DNA of 64,000 nt from G963666895 sp963666895 (GCA_963666895.2 CAXXNS010000002.1:62001-126000); one strand, 5' to 3'; positions 34,224 to 43,140 are shown, counted from the stretch's first letter. The notes: generated from the sequence alone by a model not told the origin. Numbers and translations: made by a program.

Positions 34224-35426
34224 ATGCGATACATCGACCAGCTGGACCTGCAGGGCAAGCGTGTTCTCATTCGCGTGGACTTCAACGTTCCCCTGGACAA
34301 CGGGCATATCACGGACGACAACCGCATCCAGGCCGGGGTCGAGACCATCCAGTACGCCCTGGACCACGGCGCTTCCGTGGTGGTCTGCGCCCACCTGGGC
34401 AGCCCCAAGGGCAAGGTGGTGCCGGAGCTGTCCCTGGCCCCGGTGGCCGCCCGGCTGTCCGAGCTGCTGGGCCTGCCCGTGCCCCTGGCGCCCGAGTGCA
34501 TCGGCCCGGAGACCGAGGCCCTGTGCGCGGCGCTCAAGCCCGGCCAAGCGCTCATGCTGGAAAACCTGCGCTTCCACGCCGAAGAGACCGGCAAGACGCC
34601 TGAGGACCGGGGCGATTTCGGCAAGAAACTGGCCGCCTTGGCTGATATCTACGTGTTCGACGCCTTTGGCGTGTCCCACCGGGCCAACGCCTCGGTGGTG
34701 GACGTGCCTCGCGCGGCCAAGGTCTGCTGCGCCGGGTTCCTGCTCAAGAAGGAGTGGCGCTACCTGGGCGAGACCCTGTCCAACCCCGAGCACCCATACA
34801 CGGCCGTGTCCGGCGGGGCCAAGGTGTCCACCAAGCTGGCCGTGCTCACCCATCTGCTGGGCAAGCTGGACCATCTGATCATCGGCGGGGCCATGGCCAA
34901 CACCTTTCTCATGGCCCAGGGGCACGACGTGGGCGCGTCCCTGGTGGAAGCGGACCTGGTGGACGCGGCCAAAGAGATCCTGGACACGGCCGCTGCCAAG
35001 GGCACGGCCCTGCATCTGCCCACGGACGTGGTTCTGGGCAAGAGCGTGGACGACACCGAGCCCCTGGCCACCGTGGACGTGGATTCCATTCCCAAGGACG
35101 CCATCATCCTGGACATCGGGCCCAAGAGCGCGGCCGCGTTCGCCCGGGTGCTGGCCGAATCGCGGACCGTGGTCTGGAACGGTCCCATGGGCCTGTTCGA
35201 GACCCCGGCGTTCGTCAACGGCACCCTGACCGTGTGCAAGGCCATGGCCGACAACCAGGAGGCCGTGATCATCGTGGGAGGCGGGGACACCGACGCCCTG
35301 GTGCACCAGGCCGGTCTGACCAAGGCCTTTGACTTCATATCCACGGGCGGCGGGTCCTTCCTGGAATTCCTGGAGGGCAAGGAATTGCCAGGTCTCAAAG
35401 CCCTGAAGGAGTGTTCTGAGAAATGA
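34224..35426 (+). CDS. pgk: Phosphoglycerate kinase
   Basis: 400 residues from MRYIDQLDLQGKRVLIRVDFNVPLD after a GGGGGAGGG site. The N-domain has the substrate loop and LENLRFHAEET. The C-domain has SGGAKVSTKLAVL, NGPMGLFETPAF and the GGGDTDALV/FISTGGGSFLEFLEG nucleotide site. It makes ATP from 1,3-bisphosphoglycerate. It overlaps tpiA by 4 bases. Confidence 0.98.
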   Translation: MRYIDQLDLQGKRVLIRVDFNVPLDNGHITDDNRIQAGVETIQYALDHGASVVVCAHLGSPKGKVVPELSLAPVAARLSELLGLPVPLAPECIGPETEALCAALKPGQALMLENLRFHAEETGKTPEDRGDFGKKLAALADIYVFDAFGVSHRANASVVDVPRAAKVCCAGFLLKKEWRYLGETLSNPEHPYTAVSGGAKVSTKLAVLTHLLGKLDHLIIGGAMANTFLMAQGHDVGASLVEADLVDAAKEILDTAAAKGTALHLPTDVVLGKSVDDTEPLATVDVDSIPKDAIILDIGPKSAAAFARVLAESRTVVWNGPMGLFETPAFVNGTLTVCKAMADNQEAVIIVGGGDTDALVHQAGLTKAFDFISTGGGSFLEFLEGKELPGLKALKECSEK

Positions 35427-36175
35427 TGCAGCTCATGGCCGCCAACTGGAAGATGTTCAAGACCAGAAGCGAGGCCCGGGCCACGGCCCAGGCCCTGGCC
35501 GACACCCTGGGCGCCGCGCCCCAGGGACGAGAGGTGCTGGTCATCCCGCCCTTCACCGCGGTGGCCGAGGTGGCTGCCGCGTTCCAGGGCAAGCCGGGCT
35601 TCCTGTGCGGAGGCCAGAACTTCTACCCGGCTGACAAGGGCGCGTTCACCGGGGAAATCTCCCCGGGCCAGCTCCTGGATGCGGGGGCCGCCTGCGCCCT
35701 GACCGGGCATTCCGAGCGCCGCCACGTGCTGGGCGAATCGGATGAATTCGTAGGTGAGAAAACAAGTTACGGGCTCAATAGCGGGCTATCCATCATCCTG
35801 TGCATCGGCGAGAAGATCGAGGAGCGCAAAGCCGGCCAACTGCAGGCTGTTTTGGAGCGGCAAATGGCCGCCGGGCTCAAGGACGTGCCCGACGACGTGG
35901 ACCCGGCCAGGCTGTCCGTGGCCTACGAGCCTGTCTGGGCCATTGGTACGGGCGAGGTGGCCCAGCCCTCGGACATCGTGGAGGCCCACGGCCTGGTCCG
36001 TTCCTGGCTCAAGGAACGCTTCGGGGGCAAGGCCTTGGAAATCCGCATCCTGTACGGCGGATCGGTCAAGCCGGACAACGCTTCCGAGATCATGGGCCTT
36101 GACAATGTGGATGGTGTGCTGGTAGGAGGCGCGAGCTTGGAGGCCGAAAGCTTCAGCCGCATCGTGACGGCCTAG
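35423..36175 (+). CDS. tpiA: Triosephosphate isomerase
   Basis: 250 residues. The active-site Lys is in ANWKMFKT near residue 10, the catalytic His is in TGHSERRHVLGE near residue 96, and the catalytic Glu is in AYEPVWAIGTG near residue 170. The phosphate loop is YGGSVKPDNA and the C-terminal GVLVGGASLEAE. It starts within the pgk stop (ATGA), giving a pgk-tpiA-secG run. Confidence 0.98.
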   Translation: MMQLMAANWKMFKTRSEARATAQALADTLGAAPQGREVLVIPPFTAVAEVAAAFQGKPGFLCGGQNFYPADKGAFTGEISPGQLLDAGAACALTGHSERRHVLGESDEFVGEKTSYGLNSGLSIILCIGEKIEERKAGQLQAVLERQMAAGLKDVPDDVDPARLSVAYEPVWAIGTGEVAQPSDIVEAHGLVRSWLKERFGGKALEIRILYGGSVKPDNASEIMGLDNVDGVLVGGASLEAESFSRIVTA

Positions 36176-36217
36176 GCGCGGCCTTGCAAGCAAGCGAAAC
36201 CCAAGAGGAAGAACAAC

Positions 36218-36571
36218 GTGGAAACCCTGATCCTGACCGTACACATCATCGCCTGCCTGTTGCTCATCGTGGTCGTGCTTTTGCAGACCGGGCAAGAGGG
36301 TATGGGCGTCATCTTCGGCGGCGGAAGCTCGACCATGTTCGGCGCTTCGGGCGCCGGCGGCCTGCTGGTCAAGGTCACGGCCACTTTGTCCGCGGTGTTC
36401 CTGCTTTCCTCGCTCCTGTACAACATCCTGAGCTCGCAGGAATCCACGTCGGCCATCAGCGACGAGCTGACCAAGGCCGCCACCGAAACCGCGCCCGCCG
36501 CGGCCACCCCGCCGGAAGGCGTGGAGACCGACGCGGTTCCGGCCGGAGAGCCTGCGGGGAACGCGCAATAA
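36218..36571 (+). CDS. secG: Protein translocase subunit SecG
   Basis: 117 residues, GTG start after AGAGGAAG. Two membrane helices (about 1-22 and 48-72) flank the conserved LLQTGQEGMGVIFGGGSSTMFGASGAGG loop. The C-terminal tail is Ala/Pro/Glu-rich. It is part of SecYEG. It lies directly upstream of the tRNA-Leu that hosts the integrated element. Confidence 0.95.
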   Translation: METLILTVHIIACLLLIVVVLLQTGQEGMGVIFGGGSSTMFGASGAGGLLVKVTATLSAVFLLSSLLYNILSSQESTSAISDELTKAATETAPAAATPPEGVETDAVPAGEPAGNAQ

Positions 36572-36577
36572 CCACTC

Positions 36578-36664
36578 GCCGAGGTGGTGGAACTGGTAGA
36601 CACGCTATCTTGAGGGGGTAGTGGGAGAAATCCCGTGGGGGTTCGAGTCCCCCCCTCGGCACCA
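36578..36664 (+). tRNA. tRNA-Leu (GAG anticodon)
   Basis: 87 nt with encoded CCA. The acceptor GCCGAGG pairs with CCTCGGC, the anticodon stem CTATC/GGTAG holds the loop TTGAGGG, the long variable arm is TGGGAGAAATCCCG, and the T-arm is GGGGGTTCGAGTCCCCC. The type II structure and GAG anticodon identify tRNA-Leu. Its last bases form the left attachment core of the element that follows. Confidence 0.96.
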
Positions 36665-36665
36665 T
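36648..36665 (+). repeat. attL core (18-bp direct repeat, tRNA-Leu 3' end)
   Basis: T, seven Cs, then TCGGCACCAT: the T-arm/acceptor end of tRNA-Leu. An identical 18 bases recur at 43204-43221, marking the ends of the integrated element. Confidence 0.9.
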
Positions 36666-36674
36666 ACAGAGCGC

Positions 36675-36717
36675 AAGCCCTTGGAATCACGTAAGTGACC
36701 CAAGGGCTTCTTCTTTT
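36675..36717 (+). terminator. Terminator just inside the element's left end
   Basis: AAGCCCTTGG (36675-36684) and CCAAGGGCTT (36700-36709) followed by CTTCTTTTT. It now terminates the tRNA-Leu transcript and belongs to the element rather than to the original locus. Confidence 0.85.
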
Positions 36718-36726
36718 TGCCTTCCC

Positions 36727-36753
36727 AACTGGTACACCGAGGTGGTACACCGG
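36727..36753 (+). repeat. Candidate integrase arm sites, left end
   Basis: AACTGGTACACC at 36727-36738 and a close copy GGTGGTACACCGG at 36741-36753. The first is repeated exactly near the right end (43129-43140), as arm-type sites of tyrosine integrases often are. Confidence 0.45.
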
Positions 36754-36767
36754 AGGGCATGAAGGAC

Positions 36768-38417
36768 ATGGCAAAGTATCCCCGACTTCACCACAGGGGC
36801 AGCCGCTACTACATCCGGGTAAAAGTGCCCATGGACCTCCAGGCCCACCTGGGCAAGCGGGAGATCAAGTACAGCCTGGGCACGAGCAACTACCGGGAGG
36901 CCGTGGAACGCCTCGGGGTGGAGTCCCTGAAGGTGGACCAGGAGCTTGCCCAGGCCAGACGCAGGGTCGAGGCCAAGCCTGTTGACGACTTGAGCGAGAC
37001 CGAGATGGAGCGGCTTGCGGCCATCGTCTACCACGATCAGCTACAGGAGGACGATGAGAGGCGGCGTGGTGGGCTGATGGGGACCAAGTATTCGGAATAC
37101 GAGGAATTACTCCTCACCCTGGAGCTAGAGTACGCGAAGCGGTGCGGCCAGAATGACACCTGGAGCATCGCGCCATACACCACCGAACTCTTGGCCGACC
37201 ACGGCATTACCCTGGACCAGAACAGCCAAGCCTTCCACGTCCTCGCCAAGAAGCTGCTGGAGGCACTGGTGCGGGCCAACAAGGCCATGCGGGAGCGGCT
37301 CACCGGGGAGGTGGTCCCGACCCCTCCAGTCCCACCACGGCCCGCGACATCTAATACCGTCGGCACTGGCTACAGTATTCAAGGCCCCACCATCCTCCAG
37401 GTGTTCGAGATGTGGGCCACCGAGCATAAGGCCGGGGGCGGGCCACAGAAGACCACCGTTGACTACGGGCTTCAGATCCGGCGGTTCGCTGAACTCCATG
37501 GGGACATGCCCGTTGCCGAGATCACCAAGGCCCACGTGCGCGACTTCAAGGACGCCATGCTCCGGCTTCCGGTGCGAAGGGGCAAGCGGTGGGACGGCCT
37601 GACGGTACCCCAGGTGCTGGAGAGGACGGGAGATGACCAGACCCTCCAATGCCTGTCCCCCATGACGGTCAATGGCAAGTGCCTCGGTGCGATAGGGGCG
37701 GTCCTGGGCTGGGCAGAGGACAACGACTACATCCCCCACAACCCAGCCTCCGGGGTCAAGGTGAAGGGGGCCAAGGTCACAGCCGACCCGCGCCTTTCAT
37801 ACTCCATCGACGACCTGAACATGATCTTCCGGTTCCCCATCTTCACCCAGGGAGAACGTCCCAAGGGCGGGGCAGGGGAGGCGGCGAAGTGGCTGCCGTT
37901 GCTGGCCCTGTTCACCGGGGCGAGGCTGGAGGAACTGGGGCAACTCACCACTGACGACCTTAAGGAGGAGCGCGGCGTCCGCTACCTGGACCTGACCAGC
38001 ATCGTGGAGGGCAAGCGCAGGAAGACCGAGTCCTCCAAGCGGCGTGTCCCGATCCACCCTGAACTGGTCCGGCTCGGGTTCCTCCGGTACGTGGAAGGGA
38101 TCGGGGAAGGGCGGGTATTCCCTGAACTGGTCTGGTCCGAGGAGAAGTGGACCGGACGCTGGTCCAAGTGGTGGGGCCGCTACGCCAGGAAGCACGGCCT
38201 CACTGATCCGCGCAAGGTCTTCCACTCATTCCGGCACACCATCAAGGACGCATTCAGGGAGGCCGGGGTAGAGGAGCAGGTGGGCGATGCCATCACCGGC
38301 CATGCCCCGAAGACCGAAGGCCGGAAGTACGGAAGCTCCCAGTACCCCCTTGCCCAGCTTGCCGAGGGCATCAAGAAGGTGGAGTACCCTGGCCTGGACC
38401 TGTCCCATCTTAAGTAG
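36768..38417 (+). CDS. Site-specific tyrosine integrase of the tRNA-Leu element
   Basis: About 549 residues from MAKYPRLHHRG; an ATG nine bases earlier is possible. The N-terminus (SRYYIRVKVPMDLQAHLGKREIKYSLG) is the DUF6538-type arm-binding domain. A core-binding domain follows near 215-330. The catalytic domain has LFTGARLEELGQL, HSFRHTIKDAF, ITGHAPKT and the Tyr in KYGSSQYPLAQ. It sits just inside attL, facing inward, as integrases of tRNA-targeted islands do. It overlaps the convergent next gene by 8 bases. Confidence 0.95.
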   Translation: MAKYPRLHHRGSRYYIRVKVPMDLQAHLGKREIKYSLGTSNYREAVERLGVESLKVDQELAQARRRVEAKPVDDLSETEMERLAAIVYHDQLQEDDERRRGGLMGTKYSEYEELLLTLELEYAKRCGQNDTWSIAPYTTELLADHGITLDQNSQAFHVLAKKLLEALVRANKAMRERLTGEVVPTPPVPPRPATSNTVGTGYSIQGPTILQVFEMWATEHKAGGGPQKTTVDYGLQIRRFAELHGDMPVAEITKAHVRDFKDAMLRLPVRRGKRWDGLTVPQVLERTGDDQTLQCLSPMTVNGKCLGAIGAVLGWAEDNDYIPHNPASGVKVKGAKVTADPRLSYSIDDLNMIFRFPIFTQGERPKGGAGEAAKWLPLLALFTGARLEELGQLTTDDLKEERGVRYLDLTSIVEGKRRKTESSKRRVPIHPELVRLGFLRYVEGIGEGRVFPELVWSEEKWTGRWSKWWGRYARKHGLTDPRKVFHSFRHTIKDAFREAGVEEQVGDAITGHAPKTEGRKYGSSQYPLAQLAEGIKKVEYPGLDLSHLK

Positions 38418-39009
38418 AGCCTTTGTCATCTATGAGGTGGATTCGAATTCCCTTTGGTGCCTGGGGCGATCGAAACTCATATTCAACGCCTTCGGATGTG
38501 GTGCCCTTTGATATCAAGATCGGTTTATTGTCTTTTTGGGGTTGTTCTATCGGATGTTGAAGGTGATAGTGGTGGTGTATCTCTGTACTACCTGGTTTAG
38601 AACATTGCGAGAGTAGGGCCGATATCACCATTAATATTAGGGTTAGGAATGCATAGATTTCTGATCTTGTCTGCGGAATCAGCTTGGTCAGGGCACCCAA
38701 GTGAGGGACGGATTCATTAATCTTTTCGACTAATTGATCGCGGTTGACATCCTCTGAATTCTGCGCTTGTTGAAATATTAATTGAAGGCGCTGAAGCACC
38801 AATACGGTTGCTTCAGGACCAGCAAGCAGCTTCAGCCCAGCCTCGACAACACTCCACTTCCCATCGAGGATATTCGCAAACCCGCCACAATTAGGGCACG
38901 TTTGAACGTTGCCCTTCATAACACCTGTTGCATTCGGTCCCAATGCAATTGCACTCGGAAAGAGCAAGCCACAGTGTTTGCAATGGGCAGGAATCCGTTC
39001 TGTTTTCAT
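38410..39009 (-). CDS. Zinc-ribbon membrane protein, island cargo, unknown
   Basis: 199 residues. The N-terminus has CX2C-X24-CX2C (Cys10, 13, 38, 41), a probable zinc ribbon. A helical region follows, then a membrane helix at about 117-134. The last 60 residues start with a His-rich patch (IHHHYHLQH) and would be on the far side. Codon use and AT content differ strongly from the neighbouring integrase and ParB-like genes, which suggests separate acquisition. Family not recognised. Confidence 0.7.
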   Translation of the reverse strand: MKTERIPAHCKHCGLLFPSAIALGPNATGVMKGNVQTCPNCGGFANILDGKWSVVEAGLKLLAGPEATVLVLQRLQLIFQQAQNSEDVNRDQLVEKINESVPHLGALTKLIPQTRSEIYAFLTLILMVISALLSQCSKPGSTEIHHHYHLQHPIEQPQKDNKPILISKGTTSEGVEYEFRSPQAPKGIRIHLIDDKGST

Positions 39010-39287
39010 CTATGCCTCGCGTTCCATATTTAATCTTAAATAACGTCTTTGTTCTGAATGGACAAGCTGCCATTGTCTGTTTGCTCTAGCCGTAAAAAAA
39101 TCAATAACTTCGGAAAATAAGCTGTCCTCAAATATAAGGCCCACTACCAAGAGGAGCAACGGCCTGAATAAAGGTTGCACTCCCAAGAGAAGCGGATGGG
39201 GACCGCTTTACGTACACAGACACATCCGGCTGGGGCAGGGCACGGAGAGGTGCCCGGATCATCAACCACAACCATCCGAGGGACCAC

Positions 39288-40049
39288 ATGAACGACGAAC
39301 AAGAAGCCCGGACCAAGCTGGTCCAGGTGAAGGACATCCAACGCAACCCCGACTACCAGATCAGGGGCAAGCTCGACCGGGGCACGATCCACCGGTACGC
39401 CACAGCCTACAAACAGGGGAGCGAGTTGCCCCCGATCACTGTGGCGAAGGTGGGCCAGGGGCTGCTGCTGGTGGACGGCTGGCACCGCCTCTACGCCATG
39501 GCGAGCCTTGGTTGGAACGCCGTAGAGGTGGAGATCATCGAGACCACGGAGCGGGATGCCCTGTGGCTGGCGGCAAGCGCCAACCTCAACCACGGCCTAC
39601 CACTCAAGAGCAGGGAGTACCGAAAGGCCTTCAAGGCCTACATCCGGGCAGGACAGAACAGACTCCCAGGTGGGCGGCTCAAGTCCTACCGGGACATCGC
39701 TACGGACCTTGGTGGGCACAAGTCCCATGGCACCATTCGCAACTGGATGAGACGGGACTTTCCCCGGACCTTTGAGAGGATGGGCGGGAATGAGGAGGCC
39801 CACGGAGGCAAGGGACTGCCCGAAAAGGAGGAGGCACCGACCATGAAGGAAGCAGCAGAAGAATACCTGGACATGGCCTACGCCGCCATCCGGTCCATCA
39901 AGAGCGAGGAAGAGCGGACCGCCATAGCGGACCGGCTAGGCAAGATGGCAACGGACATCTGGGATGGAAAGCTACAGGAGCCTGAACAGCTTGACTCCTG
40001 GGATCACTTCAGCGGGTCAGGGGAAGCCCTGGTCACCGCCGATTTTTAA
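39288..40049 (+). CDS. ParB/Srx-superfamily DNA-binding protein
   Basis: 253 residues. The N-terminal ParB-like domain shows VQVKDIQRNPDYQIRGKLD and the signature LLLVDGWHRLYAM (GWHR at about 64-67). A helix-turn-helix region lies near 110-150 (SYRDIATDLGGHKSHGTIRNWM). The C-terminus is helical and acidic. There is no ParA beside it, so plasmid-style partition is unlikely. Control of element genes or transfer is more plausible. It is preceded by GAGGGACC. Confidence 0.8.
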   Translation: MNDEQEARTKLVQVKDIQRNPDYQIRGKLDRGTIHRYATAYKQGSELPPITVAKVGQGLLLVDGWHRLYAMASLGWNAVEVEIIETTERDALWLAASANLNHGLPLKSREYRKAFKAYIRAGQNRLPGGRLKSYRDIATDLGGHKSHGTIRNWMRRDFPRTFERMGGNEEAHGGKGLPEKEEAPTMKEAAEEYLDMAYAAIRSIKSEEERTAIADRLGKMATDIWDGKLQEPEQLDSWDHFSGSGEALVTADF

Positions 40050-40564
40050 GCCGTGATTCTAGTTGGTTGCGCCGAATCTGTTCAAATTGAACAGTAGAAG
40101 TAACAAGATTCCACGGCAACACACGCCACGTCTGGCTTCCCAGCCTTCTCCCGAGCAATTTGTACATCATTCACAGCCGCCATTGCGGCAGTGTGTTTCC
40201 TCTCCTCCCAGGTGGGCGGCGGTCTTCCCTCGGCTGCCGTCCACCGTGGAGGGGTGGGCTGTTTTCGGTCTACAAATGCGAGTGGTTATATCGCTACAAG
40301 GAGGATCGAATTTCCCCCCGTGGCCCCGTCCATCTGTCCTGGGCAGACAATGCCACCGGACGGGAGGCTATGGACCGGGCCGGATCATCTAAATATGGTT
40401 CCATCCTGGGCATGTCTCACAAGGTACACCTTGGGCAACACGGGGGAGACCGACTGCAAGGCCCTGTTCTCCGTGTCTCACAACCTCATGAATGAATTTC
40501 TTGACACGTCTTCCCAGAAGGTCTAGACCTTGTGCAACTCAACCCGCACAGGAGGACACGAGAC
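40050..40564. other. 515-base gap with a 17-bp palindrome, no convincing gene
   Basis: Open frames here have no family resemblance or consistent start signals. The one clear structure is a perfect palindrome CTGTTCAA-A-TTGAACAG at 40078-40094, 29 bases after the ParB-like stop, which looks like a regulator site. A TTGACA at 40502-40507 could be part of a promoter for the recombinase gene. Confidence 0.5.
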
Positions 40565-41110
40565 ATGACCAACATCGGCTACATCCGCGTCAGCAGCCTG
40601 GACCAGAACACCGACCGCCAGCTTGACGGCGTGGCCCTGGACGAGACCTTCACCGAGAAGGCCAGCGCGGCCACCACGAAGCGGCCCAAGCTGGAGGAGT
40701 GCCTTCGCTACGTGAGGAAGGGCGACACCTTGCACGTCCATTCCATCGACCGTCTGGCCCGCAACCTGGAAGACCTCCTGTCCCTGCTCAAGGCCCTGAC
40801 CGGCAAGGGCGTGGCCGTGCAGTTCCACAAGGAGCGGCTGACCTTCACCGGAGAGGACAACCCCTTCCAGACGCTGCAACTCCAGATCATCGGAGCCGTG
40901 GCCCAGTTCGAGCGGGCCATCATCAAGGAGCGGCAGCGCGAGGGCATCGCCAAGGCCCAGGCCAAGGGCAAGCACTGCGGCAGGACGGCCAAGCTCACGC
41001 CGGGACAGGTGGATGAGATCAAGGCAAGGGTGGAGGCTGGGGAGGAAAAGAAGGCCCTGGCCCAGGAATACGGGGTCAGCCGCCAGACGCTCTACCGGGC
41101 CATCGGGTAA
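40565..41110 (+). CDS. Serine recombinase (resolvase/invertase family)
   Basis: 181 residues from the ATG after AGGAGG. The catalytic Ser is in IGYIRVSSLDQN, with LHVHSIDRLARNLEDLL and the conserved Arg pair of the active site, then the E-helix AVAQFERAIIKERQREGIAKAQAKG. A C-terminal helix-turn-helix ends the chain (KKALAQEYGVSRQTLYRAIG). Full length and catalytically complete. It could invert a segment or resolve dimers. No pair of inverted crossover sites is evident. Confidence 0.94.
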   Translation: MTNIGYIRVSSLDQNTDRQLDGVALDETFTEKASAATTKRPKLEECLRYVRKGDTLHVHSIDRLARNLEDLLSLLKALTGKGVAVQFHKERLTFTGEDNPFQTLQLQIIGAVAQFERAIIKERQREGIAKAQAKGKHCGRTAKLTPGQVDEIKARVEAGEEKKALAQEYGVSRQTLYRAIG

Positions 41111-41202
41111 GGTGGGTTAGATTGTGTGTCTTTTCCTCTTGGAGGGGATCAGTTTTTTTTCAAGGCAACTTGTACGGAGGCCACTTGTTGAAGGGCGTAT
41201 CC

Positions 41203-41652
41203 CTATGTTCCTTCGCGTTCTTCTATCTCATCTTCTATCTCATCAAGTTCCTCTTCCAACCAGTCAGCGGCTTCGTTGAGCAACAGAAGGCCGTCCTCGC
41301 CGTCCTTCATGATGATCGAGACCTCAATGTGTTCATCATGCTCCCCGTGACTTTTCCAACTGAAATCCGGCAGTCCCTCACCTTCCTTGAGGAGATCGTT
41401 TCTGGTTGGATTGATGAATGCTGTAAACCAAGTATCCTCATCTGAATCATCTTTCCATTCCTCCCAATGCTCCGCAATGATTTCTGCGGCGATGGGGCTT
41501 GTTTTAGCGTCCTTGTTGTGCAGGACGTTTCCAACACTTCGGAGATCGGTAACAGCAGCTACCCAAAGGGCCTCCCAGTCATATGGGTTCCCAGCCTCCA
41601 ACGATTCGATGGCTCGCCGCGCCCTTGCAAGAACATCACGCGCTTTCAACAT
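41203..41652 (-). CDS. Small acidic helical protein, island cargo (tentatively HEPN-like)
   Basis: 149 residues, second gene of a two-gene minus-strand cassette. The N-terminal half is helical and contains R38-S-V-G-N-V-L-H45, an R-x6-H spacing like the RNase motif of HEPN proteins, and INPTRNDLLKE near residue 80. The C-terminus is very acidic (WLEEELDEIEDEIEERE). HEPN membership is a guess from the motif spacing. It follows the membrane protein gene by 26 bases. Confidence 0.65.
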   Translation of the reverse strand: MLKARDVLARARRAIESLEAGNPYDWEALWVAAVTDLRSVGNVLHNKDAKTSPIAAEIIAEHWEEWKDDSDEDTWFTAFINPTRNDLLKEGEGLPDFSWKSHGEHDEHIEVSIIMKDGEDGLLLLNEAADWLEEELDEIEDEIEEREGT

Positions 41653-41678
41653 GCTACATCACACTGCCGTTGCTGATT

Positions 41679-43019
41679 TTAGTCCATTTCTGTCTTGCCC
41701 ATTTTCTTTGCGGCCTTGCGGTCGATCTCAGCTTCAACATTGCCCAACTTGCAGCGCACATTGGACGCAGAACCAAAGAGAGCCGAAGCCACCACGTCGG
41801 CCGCGTTCTTTTTATCACTTTTTGTAGTCCCATCCGCCACGTACAATTCTCTGCTCAAGGCCTCAAGCATCTCTGGAGGAATTTCGGTATCCGTCACTCC
41901 ATACCACTCAAGAGCAAATTCACTGAGCCAAGTGGCACGGTCCATGTCTAGTATTTGCCGCTTGTTGCGAAATTCTTCGGCAGCATGTCGCTCAAACCAG
42001 TCCATGTTCCAACGTAGATAATAGATGAGCGAGGTGAAGAACACGACACCAGCAATTGCAACGCGTGCAATGAGCACGATCTTGGTCCATGGGTCAGTGG
42101 TTTCCTCTTTTACCAACAACCACAGAAAAATTCCGAACGCCACAAGAGCACCGAAAATGACAAACAGAAACAGTTTGTGTACAGGTCTTCTTTTGGCTTG
42201 TGTTCCTTTGGTCAGGATGAACTCGTCTTCTCTGTGCTTCAACTCCTCGCGGATTTGGATCCTGGTCTTTCGCCTTTCATCCGTGTTGTTTAGCGCTTCA
42301 AGTTTATTCTCCCAGTCTTCAAGTTTCTTCTTCGTTTCTTGCCTTGTGCGCTCCCACTCATCATACTCCTCTTGTTGGGCCTTCATCCTTTGTTTGTGTT
42401 CTTCTTCAAGAACACGTGACTTCAGGATCAATTGTTCTTCCAGCTCGGCTTGCCTTTGTTGGTAGTTCTCCTGTTGCTTGGCTTCAAATTCTTGGAGCCG
42501 TTCAAAAAAATTGTCCGCTACTCCCTCAAGACGAGTCAATTCTTGTTCGCGCGATTTGTAGTGTGATTTAAGATCAGGACCCAGAATCTGATTTGTTCCT
42601 TCTGCACCGTCTACAGCACCAAGTCCTTTTCGGACCAAAGACACAAACAATGAAATGCGTTCTTTCCATTTGTCCTCTGGGTCAACACCGATACCACTAA
42701 ATTGAAACGTGGCTTTCGGAGCAGTTTTGTTGTCGGTTGACAGGGGATTGGAATATACGAAATGCCCTTCATTAGGTTCAGCAAAGGCAATTCTAACCAA
42801 TCGCAATAATGAACTGGAATTATTTTGAATAATGCCCTTTAGTGGCCTCGTCCCACTAAACTCATTCAGGGCAAAAGGGTGCTCTTCAGTGATATGCCTA
42901 AACCCGCAGTTGATGCTCTTCGGCTTCAGTTTAGCCCTTTCAATTGCCTCTTGAATGGTTTTTAGAACCTTGACATCTGGCTGTGGCAAAACGTGACATG
43001 TGTAGTCGGCATATTGCAT
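41679..43019 (-). CDS. Coiled-coil membrane protein, island cargo, unknown
   Basis: 446 residues. The N-terminal domain (about 1-140) is of unknown fold. A long charged coiled coil spans about 150-270 (EEEHKQRMKAQQEEYDEWER). Two membrane helices follow (282-303 and 312-335), then a cytosolic C-terminal domain beginning WFERHAAEEFRNKRQILDMDR. Codon use is AT-rich compared with the flanking integrase and recombinase. The architecture recalls membrane-anchored effectors of defence cassettes, but no known family is assigned. Confidence 0.75.
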   Translation of the reverse strand: MQYADYTCHVLPQPDVKVLKTIQEAIERAKLKPKSINCGFRHITEEHPFALNEFSGTRPLKGIIQNNSSSLLRLVRIAFAEPNEGHFVYSNPLSTDNKTAPKATFQFSGIGVDPEDKWKERISLFVSLVRKGLGAVDGAEGTNQILGPDLKSHYKSREQELTRLEGVADNFFERLQEFEAKQQENYQQRQAELEEQLILKSRVLEEEHKQRMKAQQEEYDEWERTRQETKKKLEDWENKLEALNNTDERRKTRIQIREELKHREDEFILTKGTQAKRRPVHKLFLFVIFGALVAFGIFLWLLVKEETTDPWTKIVLIARVAIAGVVFFTSLIYYLRWNMDWFERHAAEEFRNKRQILDMDRATWLSEFALEWYGVTDTEIPPEMLEALSRELYVADGTTKSDKKNAADVVASALFGSASNVRCKLGNVEAEIDRKAAKKMGKTEMD

Positions 43020-43128
43020 ATCAGTCCCTTTGTTTTTGGTTCAAATGGGGAATACCAGTTTTGCGAACCGAAGTCACGAACCCAGGAGTAAGGGGAGGTT
43101 ATATTGTTACTTGCCAACTGCTACCCCA

Positions 43129-43140
43129 AACTGGTACACC
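43129..43140 (+). repeat. Candidate integrase arm site, right end
   Basis: AACTGGTACACC, identical to 36727-36738 near the left end and in the same orientation. It is 63 bases inside the attR core. Confidence 0.4.

Noticed and set aside
40078..40094. LexA box at the CTGTTCAA-A-TTGAACAG palindrome.
   Set aside because: It is 17 bases with an odd centre, so the CTG-N10-CAG spacing of the known box is not met; kept only as an unassigned palindrome.
40063..40526. Three overlapping 109-111 codon frames between the ParB-like and recombinase genes.
   Set aside because: They overlap one another, lack ribosome sites and resemble no protein family; treated as non-coding.
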